Shown: one piece after another, positions 33,565-45,646 of the stretch
Position numbering within the stretch: the stretch's first letter is position 1
How the letters are laid out: every line of letters starts with the position of its first letter
Source of the DNA: Gonatopus flavifemur
Lineage: Eukaryota > Arthropoda > Insecta > Hymenoptera > Dryinidae
DNA: 64,000 nt
Assembly (NCBI GenBank): GCA_018340375.1
Contig: JAFFJZ010000001.1
Coordinates: 13,162,001-13,226,000, forward strand
Direction: 5' to 3'
The notes under the pieces: model-generated
What the model saw: the letters and a program-made list of their open reading frames with translations, nothing else
The model's database searches: none
Told to the model about the DNA's origin: nothing
Translations under genes and position numbers: made by a program

Positions 33565-35900
33565 ACATCTCCAATTTGAAAGAAATTACCTCAAACAAAA
33601 TAGAAAAAGAAGAATAAAACTAAGTATTTTGGAGTTGGAGCATGAAATTTGAAAAAAAAGAGCTGAAGTTCGTAGTCGATATATCAGGAACTCAATAGCC
33701 GAGAAATGGGATACAACAATAGCGAAGAAAAAAGCAACAGGAGAGAATCGAAGCCAAACTCACCCGCAAGTTTCCCTTTTGATTATTGTTTGACTCGCAA
33801 TATCGAATTTTGTCATTCATCTTTTCTCTCTTGACTCTGCTGAAAAAAAGGAAAATCGATTTCGCGCGTGTCTATCGTCCGAATTTTCGTATGAATAGAA
33901 CTCTTGTATATTATAAACGAATTCATGGAAAGGTGCACTTTCTTCTGAATGCCCCAGAAGCATCCTTTGTCAAACAATTATTCATCAAAAAATGTCAAGA
34001 ATGCAAGGATAATTTTTTCAAAATTATAGAATTCTTGAAAATTTGGTCTCTCGTTTGTTTTTTCGTTCAATTTTAAGTAATTTATGTTGAAAAATATATC
34101 AGCCATGTATCTGTGTGTTCTCTTGAAAGACAACAACAACAATAACAACGACGACGACACGAAAAGATGTAATGCCATGAAAAATTTTTCTCATTTTTCT
34201 TCAGACCGTATGATGGATGTATTCTTTCTCCCTTAGATATATTTCGCTGGGAATACGATCTGGGATGTTTACAGTGTTTCTCCTCTCTATCCAAGGACTA
34301 TGATTGTTTCATTGTATTAAGAAACGCATTGCGTGAACATTTATAATAGTGCGTTAAAGGAAGGAAGAGGCGAGGGTGTATCGATTGCCCCGCCCCCTGC
34401 TGCGTAGTCATGACGACACACACCCTATATCTAACCCCTAACCTAACCTCGAACTCCTATGTTTCTCCCTCTGAATCCTTGTGCCTGTTTCCTGGCCCGC
34501 ACGCACCCTTTTTCTCCCTGTAAGAGCTGCTTCGCCGTACATCAGTCCTGGAGGTGGTAGAGATGTTCAAGTGATACGATGAACAAAAAATAGGGAAAGA
34601 GAAAAAGGGAAGGAAACAAAGGAAAGAGAAGACACGGTGAGAAGGAGGAGGGAGCGAGGCGTGACATTGGATAAAAAATCCAAGAAAACCTCTTTTCCTC
34701 TGTTGTTGGTGTAATGTCAAGCAACCTGTCATGACCCGTCTCGTCCTTTATGTTTATATCTCCTTTGTTCTTTCTTTCGATATTAAATAATCGAGTCCTT
34801 ATCGAAACAATGTCATTCATAAACGTATTGAAAATTCAAGAAGAAATTACACTGAGGCACCTTCTAAGGCTTCCCTTAGATTATAGGTCCAATTATGCTA
34901 GATCTTGTCGCCAGCATCGATCCAATTGGTTTCATAGTGAAATAGAAAGAGGCAGAATTGAGGCTCCTTGATCAACGATTGTTATCATTCCAGGCTTTAG
35001 TCAAGCTTCTTTCCAAGGCTCCACCAATGTTTGCCAGAGCTGGGTCGGTCTTGCGCCGCTAGTAAATTTATTCATGAGTTTATATCGATTCATCATTATA
35101 TGAAATAAAATAGAAGGGACATAAGAAGATAAAATTTCAAGTATGAGAATGAAGACAAGGATAAGATCGATTTTCGAGATTATTTAAATTCCAAAATGCA
35201 TTCGTTGAATACCTTGTACGCACACTTAAACTCGTCATAGTGGGATTTGAATTGTGGATTGAATTGTTTCAAATAATAACAGCAACGCTGATGTAAGAAT
35301 AAGAAATACTGCAACGTAAAGTTCGAAAGCTTTCGAATAATTTGAATTCTTAGAAAGTGATATTTAAATGAGTGGTGTGTTTCCCTAGGAGCACAGAAAA
35401 TTTTCAGGATTCCAAATCGATGTATATACATACATACATACGTACACGTGTACCGATGTAGTGGTGTAGGGCCCCCAAGAGAATTCGCTTGGTCCTCGTG
35501 GCTTTGGGCCTAACGTCGAGAGCACAATACGTCTCATTATGTTATCCGTGCATCTCTCGACACGGTCATTTATCATTCTTCTGCCCGCTATATACATGCA
35601 TATACTCATACATTCGTATACCATGGGCCTCTCACATGTATATCTACATATACAAGTGATTTCCCATCGTTTATAAAACAAGCTTTTTATCCACTCGGAG
35701 GATTCGCTTTCAGATATACACGGTAAAAAGGAACATGAAAATTGTCAAGATTATAATCGCATCGACGGAAATTGATAATTGAAGTTTCAGAAGATTCTAA
35801 AACTATATTTTCTAGTCATCTAATACTAGAGATGGGAATTTCTTTCGTTACAAAAGGAAAAATTGAAAAACAAAATTCCTCGCTTGCAAGGGGAATAATG
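33565..35900. other. apparently unique non-coding DNA
   Basis: No element pair or domain was recognised. It contains CAA/CGA trinucleotide runs at 34127-34160 and TACATA runs at 35420-35450. A solo class 2 left end (TACACGGTAAAAAGG) lies at 35717-35731. Confidence 0.4.
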
Positions 35901-35904
35901 ATCT

Positions 35905-36021
35905 CCCTGGTTGAACAAACCGATTGATTCTCGCCAAATCTCATTGAATCTTGCACAATGTTTTGACCAAATCCCATTAAATTTCATTCCGTCAGATTCT
36001 ATGGATTTTTTTTAACCAGGA
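35905..36021. mobile_element. short class 1 foldback, relative of 1164-1399
   Basis: CCCTGGTTGAACAAACC is mirrored by a TTTTTTTTAACCAGGA end. The interior shares TTGACCAAAT and AATCTCATTGAAT words with 1164-1399. Flanks are CT and TT, one base apart. Further AATCTCATTGAAT words continue to 36190 and recur at 36550-36600. Confidence 0.55.
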
Positions 36022-36189
36022 TTTGTAAGAAACGTTTCACAAAATTTCTTCCACACTTTCCTGGGGAGAAAAACCTGTAAAGTGCACTCAAATTGAATCT
36101 AATGGAATTTGGCTAGACCTTTGTCCAGGTTTCAATAAGATTTGCCAAGATCCCAATAAGCTCCGCATTGGAAAAGCTCATTGAATCTA

Positions 36190-36442
36190 CACGGAGAAAA
36201 AGAAATAGTTGCAGCAACTACTCAAATAGTCGATTTTCGACCACTTGCTTAAATAGTTGCTGCAACTACTTAGTAGTTAGGACAAGTATCACCTGCCTCG
36301 ACTAACTCGATAATGGCACTAACTAACACAAATACCTGGCAACTGACGAAGTATTTTAGTTAGTCGAGGCAACTAAAGTGATACTTATCCTGACTACTAA
36401 GTCGTTGTAGCAACTATTCAAGTAGATATTCCTTTTTCTCCT
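36190..36442. mobile_element. class 2 foldback element, AGTTGCAGCAACTA-rich
   Basis: CACGGAGAAAAAGAAATAGT is mirrored by ATTCCTTTTTCTCC; the last bases of the right end are lost, so the TA at 36188-36189 has no clean partner. The arms carry GCAACTACT, AGTTAGGACAAGTATCAC and GCCTCGACTAACT with their mirrors. Confidence 0.65.
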
Positions 36443-36444
36443 TA

Positions 36445-37705
36445 AAAATCCCCAAATTGGCAATTTTCCAAGCAAGAGAATAATGAATAATATCCCAATT
36501 CAACCCTCGTGGAAATATTCCATGAAATCCCATCACGAATGGTCGAATTTCCTGTTAGATCTCATTGAATTACATTGAATTTTGCATTCGTCAATGAAAT
36601 CTTGTTCTTTGGACTAAGTAAAACTGAGCTTTTGTGATGAAACAGTCGGGATTGTTGGTAGTCATTGCGAGTTACCTTTCTCAATGTAATTTGAATAATA
36701 TACAGTCGTATATTATTTTGAAGATTGAATCCAAAACGTAGCCCTGACCGAATAATTTGAGAAAAAGGGATAACCTAAAAATAGGTGACCGAACGTGAGT
36801 AGTCCGTCCAACAACATGAGAATCGATACTATACATCGAAGTAGTATTAAAGAATAATCGAAAACCAGAAGATCGTTCAGAGAGCACTGAAAGATCGTTC
36901 CTTTGCATGGCATGGCATGGCATGGCACGTCTGGGAAAGAAAAATCATCCATCACGTTCGAGGTCATCCAGAACTCTCATACATGTGTACGTATAAACTC
37001 ATAATACAAGTCGTGTGATGGTTAGTTGTTGGTTGCTCGGTTATGTTTCGAACATCGTTTCTCTATTGGATGCGCGTCATAAAATTGATGAGCGTCTTTG
37101 ACTAATTTATTACGTCAAAAAAAGCGCACGAAATTTATAATGATCGCGAAGAGAGAAAGAAAATACATACCTTCACTTATGCTTTTTTTTCTCTTCCATT
37201 GTTCTTTTCCATCCCTTCTTTCTGTTTACAATTTCGAGATCAATAGGATAGATACGATGAGAGAATAGGTGTTGAAGCATTGTTCGAGTAATTATTGCAT
37301 CTAACCGTGACTTCAGATCGGTAATGAACTCACCCACAATTGAAACGACGGAGCATCGAATGGTTTCACGGAGGTGGATGCTGGGGCTCGCGCAAAATGA
37401 TAATCATTGAGACGAACATTGAAATTATGAGATAAAACATCTCATGATTCGTCATCCAAGAGAGCCCTCAATCTCTGATTGGTATCGTTATTTTTGTGAA
37501 AAATTTTCAGAATTTGAATATTTTGATGCATGGGTACGCAATGTCCTTAAATTTAATCAAAAGGTTACTGAAGTTTTAATCGTTCATTGAAACGAATTAA
37601 TGATCGAATGACGAAATATTCAGTTGTTGAAGACCCAAAATCTTACAGTAGGAGAGCATGGGTCACAGTTGATCAGCGCACGTATTCAGTTCATAAAACG
37701 ACTGT
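36445..37705. other. no gene recognised
   Basis: AT-rich DNA with a short (GGCAT)4 run at 36906-36926. No transposon ends or domains seen. Confidence 0.4.
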
Positions 37706-37709
37706 ACAC

Positions 37710-37817
37710 CCCGACAAACAATGATTACTGGCGTTTCAATGGGCCGCTGATGGTCCGGCAATGCCGTTGAGGAGCCGTCACTGGTCCTTTGAAACGCCAG
37801 CAGTCGTGTTTGCTGGG
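37710..37817. mobile_element. small class 1 foldback, GGCGTTTC family
   Basis: CCCGACAAACAATGATTACT is mirrored by CGTGTTTGCTGGG, and GGCGTTTCAATGGGCC by the CTTTGAAACGCC side. Flanks are AC and AT. A partial relative lies at 27617-27705. Confidence 0.6.
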
Positions 37818-38029
37818 ATGCTACTAGTATTACTTTTTAGGCACCCTTTTTTAACTTTATTTTGGAATGCCGCTGAACTGCAAGGTGTCATAACGGGTGT
37901 TCAGTGTACAGTTGCTACTGATAACATGTGAGTCTGGATTTTATCTATGTCTACATTTTTACTTTCTCATGAACATCTGATGTGAAGGGTTCGCAAGGAG
38001 GGGGAAGTCCCGTAACGCTGGACGGCACT

Positions 38030-38572
38030 CAGTATCGGACACTGAGAATATCTATCGAGCTGAAAACAATACATATATATCTGTTGCATAGTTTGAATAC
38101 GTACATCGAGGGAAGTGACGAAACGTACCGCTAGGCGACCGTGTGCATGCGCACCTTCCCAAAAATCAATTCATATTTGAGCCTCATATATTTTTGTGCC
38201 GCTTCTAACTTTTACATCTACATATTTTGAACAACTGGTGTTATTTCTATTCCATTTTTCATCCAAGGTGTTCAACGGTATGTATTCTTTCGAATAATCT
38301 AAAATAACAGTTGAAATACTTACCAACTAGCTTAATTTTTCATATTTAATCTCATTTGACGAGTCCCTAGTATCGGACACTGAACTTGTCCCCCAATACC
38401 GGACACATATTTTTTATTTATTTCATTACAAAACTGATTTACATTCATTGCAGTGACGTTCAGCCATGCCTAATCAATCAAAAATATCCCAGAAATGACA
38501 ATGGTTGGCTGAGAGTATGAAAACAGCGATTCAAAAAGTTTTATCTGAAAAGATGAGAAGCTGCGGTAAAAC
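38030..38572 (+). pseudogene. probable pogo/Tigger-like transposase 5' fragment
   Basis: From 38466 a frame reads MPNQSKISQK, stop, QWLAESMKTAIQKVLSEKM. The W-x(3)-SM-x(2)-AI-x(2)-V spacing is that of the N-terminal DNA-binding segment of pogo/Tigger-type proteins. Upstream, AGTATCGGACACTGA occurs twice (38031-38045 and 38369-38383), with a third variant (CCAATACCGGACAC) at 38393, compatible with terminal and subterminal repeats. The frame is cut at 38572 by the large class 1 element, and I did not find its continuation beyond 41239. Identification rests on one short segment. Confidence 0.35.
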
Positions 38573-38944
38573 CCGACTAGAAATTTACCCCATGGACCAG
38601 ATCAGGTAAACCTTGATCCAGATCAGGTCCTGATAAGGCACCCTCATCAGGACCTAACAAGTCATGTCACGCTGCACTATTATGAGGACCCCATCAGGAA
38701 AGACTAATTAGGATTTTGTGAGGAATTCCTTACTAAAACCTCAAAAATAAATCAAAACTAATCTATGAGCCTGTGTGAAAATTGCAGTTCGGTTGACAGA
38801 TGTGAGGTTAAATTTATGTGATCAACAAATGGATGAATTATTTTTGTGAAATGTGTGGTGGTTATTTCTTGAATAATGTGTATCAAAAAGTCTGTTAGTA
38901 AGTGCAAAATGATTAAGCTGAATCGTTCACTACTTTTGAAGTTA

Positions 38945-39198
38945 CACGGAGCGAAATGTATTTGGAAAAATTACCATTTTATTCGTAAACTAGAACTATT
39001 CGGCAAAACCAGACAATAATTTATAATATAACTCCTAATCATTGCCAGTTGTGATGGTAAAAATCGAGATTAATTTGGATTTTTACCATCACAGCTGACA
39101 ATGATTAGGAGTTATGCTATAAATTATTGTCTGATTTTTCCGAATAGTTCTAGTTTACGAATAAAGTGCTAATCTTTCCAAATAAATTTCTCTCCGTG
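38945..39198. mobile_element. class 2 hairpin element nested in 38573-41239
   Basis: CACGGAGCGAAATGTATTTG is mirrored by AAATAAATTTCTCTCCGTG, with TA at 38943-38944 and 39199-39200. Long arms pair TTCGTAAACTAGAACTATTC and TATAACTCCTAATCATTG with their mirrors, meeting near TCGAGATTAATTTGG. Confidence 0.8.
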
Positions 39199-39539
39199 TA
39201 TAGAGCATAAAAAAAAGTGATCCACTGTGACCTATGCTTCCCTACACTCTGTGAAAGATGTTTCCATTCGCAAGGAATTAATTCAAAAACATAAATCACG
39301 AGAATTCATCGGATTTTGTGAATGAAAATTTCTATTTCGTTCCTATAAACGATTCAAACTCCAACAACATAATTAAATGAAAGATTTGAGGCATTGAAAA
39401 TTTTTCCTTCGTGGTATCACAGACAGGAATACGAATTAAGGGTTGAAAATGCTGCGACTATTGACGTAGACATCAGTTGAAATTGCAAAAAGATGTTACT
39501 GCTGTGATGCTATACGAAGAAAAGAAGACCTCGAAAGTA

Positions 39540-39676
39540 CCCCAAGAGAACACGAATACTCAACAAACGTTCGCTAAACCTAAACTAAAGTTATAGACAT
39601 TTGAAGGTTCGTTGAATGTATAAATGTAACTGAAATCAACCTAAAATCAATCCCTTTGATTCGTGTTCTCTTGGGG
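39540..39676. mobile_element. class 1 foldback element nested in 38573-41239
   Basis: CCCCAAGAGAACACGAAT is mirrored by ATTCGTGTTCTCTTGGGG, with TA on both flanks (39538-39539 and 39677-39678). Diverged relatives are at 56336-56474 and, as a right part, about 48090-48225 (AACCTTCGAATGTCC ... TGTTCTCTTGG). Confidence 0.7.
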
Positions 39677-39773
39677 TATAATCATTTCCAAATCTGAGAC
39701 TTTCTTTTGGTTTTTAATCAAAACAACAGCGGTACACTTTAGAAAATTAATTTTTACTTCAATTTGAAGACAC

Positions 39774-39990
39774 ACTGAAAAAAGTAAATGTGAAATTTTC
39801 ATCCAATTTTGTTGCAACAAAAATTCACCACATGGGATAAATTCATTTTTCCTATATTTTGAGAGAATTTTCCTTCAGAAAGAAAGAATTTCCTTCCAAA
39901 TAGAGAAGAATTCTCTCAAAATGTAGGAGAGATGGATTTCCTCCACATGAGGGATCATTGCTACCACTGAATTTGGGGGAACCCTAGTAG
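39774..39990. mobile_element. E-like class 2 fragment
   Basis: It begins CACTGAAAAAAGTAAATGTG and contains an inner hairpin (ATTTTGAGAGAATTTTC with GAATTCTCTCAAAAT) plus a CACATGGGATAAATTC/CTCCACATGAGGG pair. The expected right terminus is not found. An isolated E-type right end (TTTCACTTTTTACAGTG, then TA) lies at 41349-41367. Confidence 0.4.
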
Positions 39991-42521
39991 AAATTTGACA
40001 GGGAATTCCCTATGAGAAGCATGGCCCTCGTAAGGCTGCAATAAGGAACTCCTAATTGAGGAAAACTTTTAATCACCTTATCAGGTCCTGACATGGCATC
40101 CTGTTTAGGACCTTACAACAATGCAACGCGAGGTTCTTGACAGGTCGCAGTCAGATTTTCCCTTCCAATAACTCAGACATGGTATTCCTATCAGAACCTG
40201 ATCAGGATTGCCTTGACTCATCCGTATTTGAATTGTGAGGTAACTGTCAAGATATCTTCAGCAGGACCTGATGGGGATTGCCTTGCCTCATCCGTATTTC
40301 AATCATGTGATAACCGACAAGACAGTCGAATCAGGACCTGATCAATTCAGAACGATGAATGTAATAAACTATTCAGAATTTTCACAGGACTCATTAGAAA
40401 TTCACCTGTCTTTTTCAAATGTTCAACGCAGGTCTATTTGGATCATCAGTAGAATTTCTTCTGTCGGGGGAGTTTTAAAAAATTGTATGGAAAGTGAATT
40501 CCATGAAAATTAAATTGAATGTTAGAATATAGCTTAGATGAGGTCATGATTGGAAATTCCGCTACCACCCGAATCAGGTCCTGATTGGGAATTCAATTAC
40601 TACCCTGATCAGATCCTGATTGGGAAACGTTTGGTTTTCCTGATCAGGACTTTGTCTTTTCCCTGCGTCACATTATCCCGACTGGAAATTATCATAGGGT
40701 TGACCTGACATATGGTGAGGACCTGACAAGGTCATCCGAAATACGGTATGTCTGCTGAAATCCTAATCAGGATTATATGTTGATGCCCCACGTAGAGATA
40801 AGCCCATTTGATTCTAACTAGGTTTCCCTTAAATTATCCTAGAAAGTGGGAATGGGTTTTCCTCGTTGTAATCTCATCAAGACCTTGTTAGGTTATCCTG
40901 AGATCATGAACATATATGTTTGTAAAGTATAGTTTAATAAAATGAATGCAAAAATGTCTTAATTCTAGATTGTATACTCCTTGGTGAAATAAATTTTCTC
41001 TGAATTAGGAAAATATTTCTGAACAAATGTCAACTGTACGTATCTTTCAAGTTAGATCTCTCCATGCAGAATACAACATTTTTGGGTTGTAGATTTCCCG
41101 TTCATATCCTAAGTTCAATTTATTCTGGAGGTTTTGGTATGGGATTCCGAATCAAATCCTTATTAGTCTTGCCTCATTAGGTCCTTATATTAGTAAAGCG
41201 TGGAGCTGAGCTGGTCCATGGGGTAAATTTCTAGTCGGGATTGTCAGGGCCTCATCAGATACTCAAGTCAGGCTCTGAACGGAAATCAGGCATGCCTGAT
41301 CTGGATCTGATGTTTTCCATATCAAAATTTCTGCTAAGGAAACTTTACTTTCACTTTTTACAGTGTATGAAAGATTATGAATACGAAGTGAAAAACAAGA
41401 ACCACCGTTGAAATGCAAAATTCTACTATGCGCTTTATAAACCTCAACATTCGATGTTTTAAATTTTAATCGTCCCAGTTGCTTCTTGTACATAATTATA
41501 TATAATTTCGCAAATTCTTCCACTCAGGTAAATACGTTGCATGAGATATTCCTTTGATGAAAATAAAAAAAATGGAGATGTTGTTTTAAGGGGTTATATA
41601 CAGTTAAAATTTTCAAAAAATCCATTTTTTTATTTCATTTTCATAATACACATACATTTAAGTACACACACAGAAAATTTCAAGTCAATTCGACAATTAT
41701 TGTCCGAGTTACACGCATATTTGTCAAATTTTTTCACTCTATGTCAAGTGCTTTTGAAACGTTGAATGCGTTTTTCTCTACACTGTGTTTTCAAAGTCGG
41801 TGACCAAGAATTCTCGAAAACGGTTGGACCGATCAGTCTCAAATTTTAACACAAGCTGGTTGACTATATTTTTCAGTAATTAATCGAAGGTTTTCATGAA
41901 CAATTGAACCCCTTAACGCCCAAACGCGTGAATTTTTTAGCGACTTTTTGACGCGATTATTTTGTATGTTATTGGAGTTGAAAAAATTTTGTTTCCACAT
42001 ATTTCGACGTAGAATTCAATGCTCTTTCAGAATCCATCATCAAAATTTTAATTAGCTCAACAGGAAAGATGATATGACCAATTTTAACACAAAAATGTTC
42101 GAAAAATTCGGAAAATTTTTTTTCTCGATTTTTTTCAGAATGTTATTGCTAATAAGTTATACATAAAATATACAGAAGGGTGCAGGGAATAGTTGCACTT
42201 TCAGCCAGTATTTTTTGTTTTGGCGAGAAAAATTTTGTTTATGAAAGATATGGTGATTTTTACGAAACAAAATTTTGGAAATCGTATAATACACGTTTTT
42301 TTCCATATTTCTGTGAATTCATCTAATAAATAACCATAAATAATTGAAACGAATGAGGTATTGTTGCCTCTTTGATGAATATTGATGTCTGACCGTAGTT
42401 TACACATGACAGGAGCAATTTTCCGATCGTAAATGTACAACAAATGGTTGAAAGCTGTAAATTTTCATATATTTCAGGTCATTCTCATTGCCGATTACAA
42501 CGCACGTCATCCAGAATTATA

Positions 42522-42561
42522 CATAGACACCCACCCACACACACACATACACACACACATT
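42522..42561. repeat. (CA)n microsatellite
   Basis: An interrupted run of CACACACA with CCCACC and CATACA interruptions inside the TTAA-flanked element. Confidence 0.8.
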
Positions 42562-42675
42562 TTCGTGCGTATTTATGTAAACATATAGGAAACTGAATTT
42601 GAGAATTCCAGTATCTACTCTTTGCGCGACCCAGAGAAAACGACGTGGACGTGGTAGAATTTTTTCTCCTTTTTT

Positions 42676-42918
42676 GGGGTGCTTGTTTCGAGTGAGTCCC
42701 CTTGCCTCTCACTGTTCGGGGTGCTTGTTTCGAGTAGGTCCCCTCGCCTCTCACTATTCGGGGTGCTTGTTTCGAGTGAGTCCTCTTGTCTCTCACTATT
42801 CGGGTCCCTTGTTTCGAGTGAGTCCCTTTGCCTCTCACCATTCGACAATGCGTTGAAAAAAATCATTAGACAACTTGTGAGAGGCAAGGGAACTCACTCG
42901 AAACAAGGACCCCGAATT
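42676..42918. repeat. 42-bp minisatellite with an inverted extra unit
   Basis: GTTTCGAG recurs at 42685, 42727, 42769 and 42811, an exact 42-bp period. The unit reads GGGGTGCTTGTTTCGAGTGA then GTCCCCTTGCCTCTCACTAT then TC. One more unit in inverted orientation lies at about 42872-42918 (GAGAGGCAAGGGAACTCACT), so the array can fold. The period is a multiple of three, so frames on both strands are open and encode 14-residue repeats; this is a consequence of the period, not evidence of a gene. Confidence 0.85.
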
Positions 42919-43219
42919 CCTCCGATTAATTACTAGATTATACATGATTTTAACAATATCCTTTTGGTTTTTTCATTTTAAAAGATTCAGTCCCGAGATA
43001 TCGTGGTCACCGCAAAGCGCTTTTTTTAGTGGAGCTCCTGGAAATCAGCTATAACAGCTCTCAAAATTATTTTTTTTACAAATAAAAAGTGTCAAAATAC
43101 AGTTGAAAGTTGTTTCAATATGTGTCCAAATTTTTACATCAATCAATTAAACTGTCTTTTCAAGGGAAATTCTTGAAAAATCGCTTTTTTGCGCTTCTTA
43201 ACTGTATACAACCTCTTAA

Positions 43220-44845
43220 TCACTAATTGCTTATTCCCTTCATATACGTCATAGGACACATACAATTAAGAAAAATGTAACAATAAATATCCGCGGATAT
43301 AAATGGATTTTCAATAGCAGTTGGCGATAGAAGCAATATCTGTCCTCCTAATAGGCATCTTTTATGCGGAAGAAAGATATACGTTTACGATGGAAGGTAT
43401 TTCACAAAAGTTGCATCATCTTTCACACTCTTTCTCTTGTTCCTTATTATTCTCGTGTGGTATGTGTACACGAATGCCAGATTCCAACATACTCCGCAAG
43501 TGTAGAGGAAGAACAGGAAGAAGAGAGGGACGATAAGCAGCACGGTACAGAGAAGGATTTCGCAGGAGTTGATACAACGTGTGCCGTGCGCCTGCTTGCT
43601 CGTTGGCAAGATGGTCTTGATAAGATCGCAAGCTTATTAATTAAACGCACTTGCGTAGAACGAAACTTATTTTTAATTCAAAAAGAAGAAAAACTAAACG
43701 GGAAGAGATTCATCCTTACGTAAATCGGTCATTTCTTATCATTTCTATTCACATCTTGTACTATTCTTCATCTTGTAATATTATTATTCGCTTCAAATTT
43801 ATCATCGAACTGCTGCAAACAAAGAAAATGTGTTCACATGTGTATTCGAAAGATTTCGAAACTAATCCTAAACTTCAATCTTCCTAGCTAGTAGTCGATA
43901 TCAAATCGAATCTGAGTTTTATAAGAAAAAAACAAACAAAAATTCAAAATTCTCGTCTCATTATAAATTCAATGTTGTAATAACCATTCATGCATAGAAT
44001 AAGAATTTGAAACTGGACATCGAATTGAGAAACCGTTTCAACGGGACAGGAAATATAACTTATCCTAATTAATAAGAATTCCAATCGATTCAATAACAAT
44101 TTCATAAATCGAAATAAAAACTCGTCCATAACGATGACTGTGTCCTGTGCCAATCATAGCAACGAACATGTCCACGTGGACATTTCGAATGCGGCAATAA
44201 GGTTTCTTGCTTATCTGAAATCCAGTGTGGTTTTATCTCACTTACCATAAAATACATCTTTTATATACTTTATCGAAAGGAAGGTCTCAAGGGAATCGAA
44301 AAAGTGGAAGAATGATCCAAGATGTTAATTTCGAGTAAGTATGATCCGATGTGAATCTCATTTTTAGAATGAGTGAAAAAAAAATCTGATTCAACGCAGG
44401 TGCAACTGACGGGGTTCATCGTCAAGTCGGGAGGAGGAGAAGATGTGACCATTGGAGAAAGAAAATAAAAATTCGCTGTTGGATCCAGTAAGTTGAGGGG
44501 AGAAGACTATATGAGGAATGAGCTGTACATGGAAGATCGAGAGATCTTCGGTCATGAGAGGCTCCACCTATAAATAAGATCTGATTGTATAAGCTGAAGC
44601 CTTACTTGGATCCTCGTCTCTTCTGGTGATTGGTTAACACCTCACCCGCCATTGTTTCATTCACGCTTTGATACGTTCATTTCACTTTTTTCTCGTATTT
44701 TCTGTTTTTTTCGACTCAATTATACTGAGATTTCAATATTTTCGAGTTTTCACGAGCATTTATTCGACCAATTCGTCACATAACTCAGTGAACACAGAAA
44801 ATTCTCAAGTTATCATTCATGCAGGGCATATTATAAGGGTCAGTT
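43220..44845. other. no gene recognised
   Basis: No mobile element ends were seen. A somewhat purine-rich, GC-richer patch at 43480-43640 is open on both strands, but neither translation is recognisable and no good splice sites flank it. Confidence 0.35.
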
Positions 44846-44849
44846 CTTA

Positions 44850-45105
44850 CACTGTTAAAAATGTTTTGAAATTTCATAACTTTTCCAATTACATCCGTAA
44901 CTGAAATCTCCAATTCTTGGTATTTGAATTGAGAATTCATTTACACGTGATTGAATTTTCAAATTTTTACTACATTTTATTACGGATTTATGTATATTTT
45001 CGTAACTGAAATTTCAGAAACATGTAACTCAATTTTTCAGTTACGTGATTGGAAATTGCTTCCGTTACGTGTATTTGAAGTTTTATCCAGAAATTTTTAA
45101 CAGTG
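44850..45105. mobile_element. class 2 foldback element, GTAACTGAAA-rich
   Basis: CACTGTTAAAAATG is mirrored by ATTTTTAACAGTG, with TA at 44848-44849 and 45106-45107. The interior repeats TACGTGATTGAA, CGTAACTGAAATTTC and variants. A second, more worn copy is at about 50283-50541. Confidence 0.78.
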
Positions 45106-45299
45106 TACCAAAAAGTTAGTTCTAAAAGAAACCGTAGGTAGTTATGAAACGTAAAAACGGTTAGTTTTTAAAAAATTACCTAATTTTTGGTGGAATGTTT
45201 TCCTCTGTCTTTTTTTTTTTAAAAAAAGAGTATCCAATATTGCCCTGTTACAGAATGAGCCTTTCGCCTCATATCGAGGGGTATAGTGACCCAGATAAC

Positions 45300-45553
45300 A
45301 CACGAAGAATGCTATTTCAAAAACAAGAATAGAATTCTTCAAGAACTTTTTCCGACCTAATGAATTCATCGACAGCTCTGGATGAGTCCTTTGAGAATGC
45401 TGAAAGTAACATATTGTTTGAGTACTCTCGAAGCACTCGTTAATGTCCCGAACATTGTCCTCCAGAGCTCTTTATGAATTCATTAGTTCGAAAAGAATTC
45501 TTGAAGAATTCTATTTTTGTTTTTGAGAAAGAATTCTTCGCGTGTTTTCAGGG
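45300..45553. mobile_element. class 1 foldback element, GAATTCTTCAAG-rich
   Basis: CCCAGATAACACACGAAGAA is mirrored by TTCTTCGCGTGTTTTCAGGG. Arms continue through TTCAAAAACAAGAATAGAAT and TCTTCAAGAACTTTTTCC and their mirrors, reaching AATGAATTCAT. Flanks are GA and AG. Confidence 0.68.
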
Positions 45554-45646
45554 AGAGTTCAGTAGTGATATTCATACTGAAAAAATAAGGCTTCATGCCA
45601 AAACTAAAATTAAGAAAGTATCAAATAATTCAAGAACCCTGCTTTA

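Larger units (their letters stand above)
38573..41239. mobile_element. large (2.67 kb) class 1 foldback element, ATCAGGTCCTGAT-rich
   Basis: The ends CCCGACTAGAAATTTACCCC and GGGGTAAATTTCTAGTCGGG are perfect mirrors, continuing through ATGGACCAG and CTGGTCCAT. Flanks are AA and AT. The interior is strewn with ATCAGGTCCTGAT, GATCAGGACCTGA and TTGGGAATTC words from 38600-38710 and 40000-41230. Nested insertions are 38945-39198 (class 2), 39540-39676 (class 1) and an E-like piece from 39774. No transposase frame was found in it. Confidence 0.78.
41590..43215. mobile_element. TTAA-flanked non-autonomous element (Kolobok- or piggyBac-like)
   Basis: TTAA lies at 41586-41589 and 43216-43219. The ends GGGGTTATATACAGTTAA and its mirror TTAACTGTATACAACCTC agree at 16 of 18. 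The GGGG start is unlike the CCC start of the element at 17818, and recalls Kolobok-type ends more than piggyBac, but this is from memory. The 1.6-kb body has no recognisable transposase. It carries a CA run and a 42-bp minisatellite. Confidence 0.65.

Noticed and set aside
42676..42918. Regular repeats suggesting a CRISPR-like array
   Set aside because: The 42-bp units are directly adjacent without spacers, and the DNA is eukaryotic; it is a minisatellite.
43321..43723. A 119-codon frame with an EEEQEEERDD segment
   Set aside because: The opposite strand is equally open in three frames, no domain is recognisable, and splice sites are poor.
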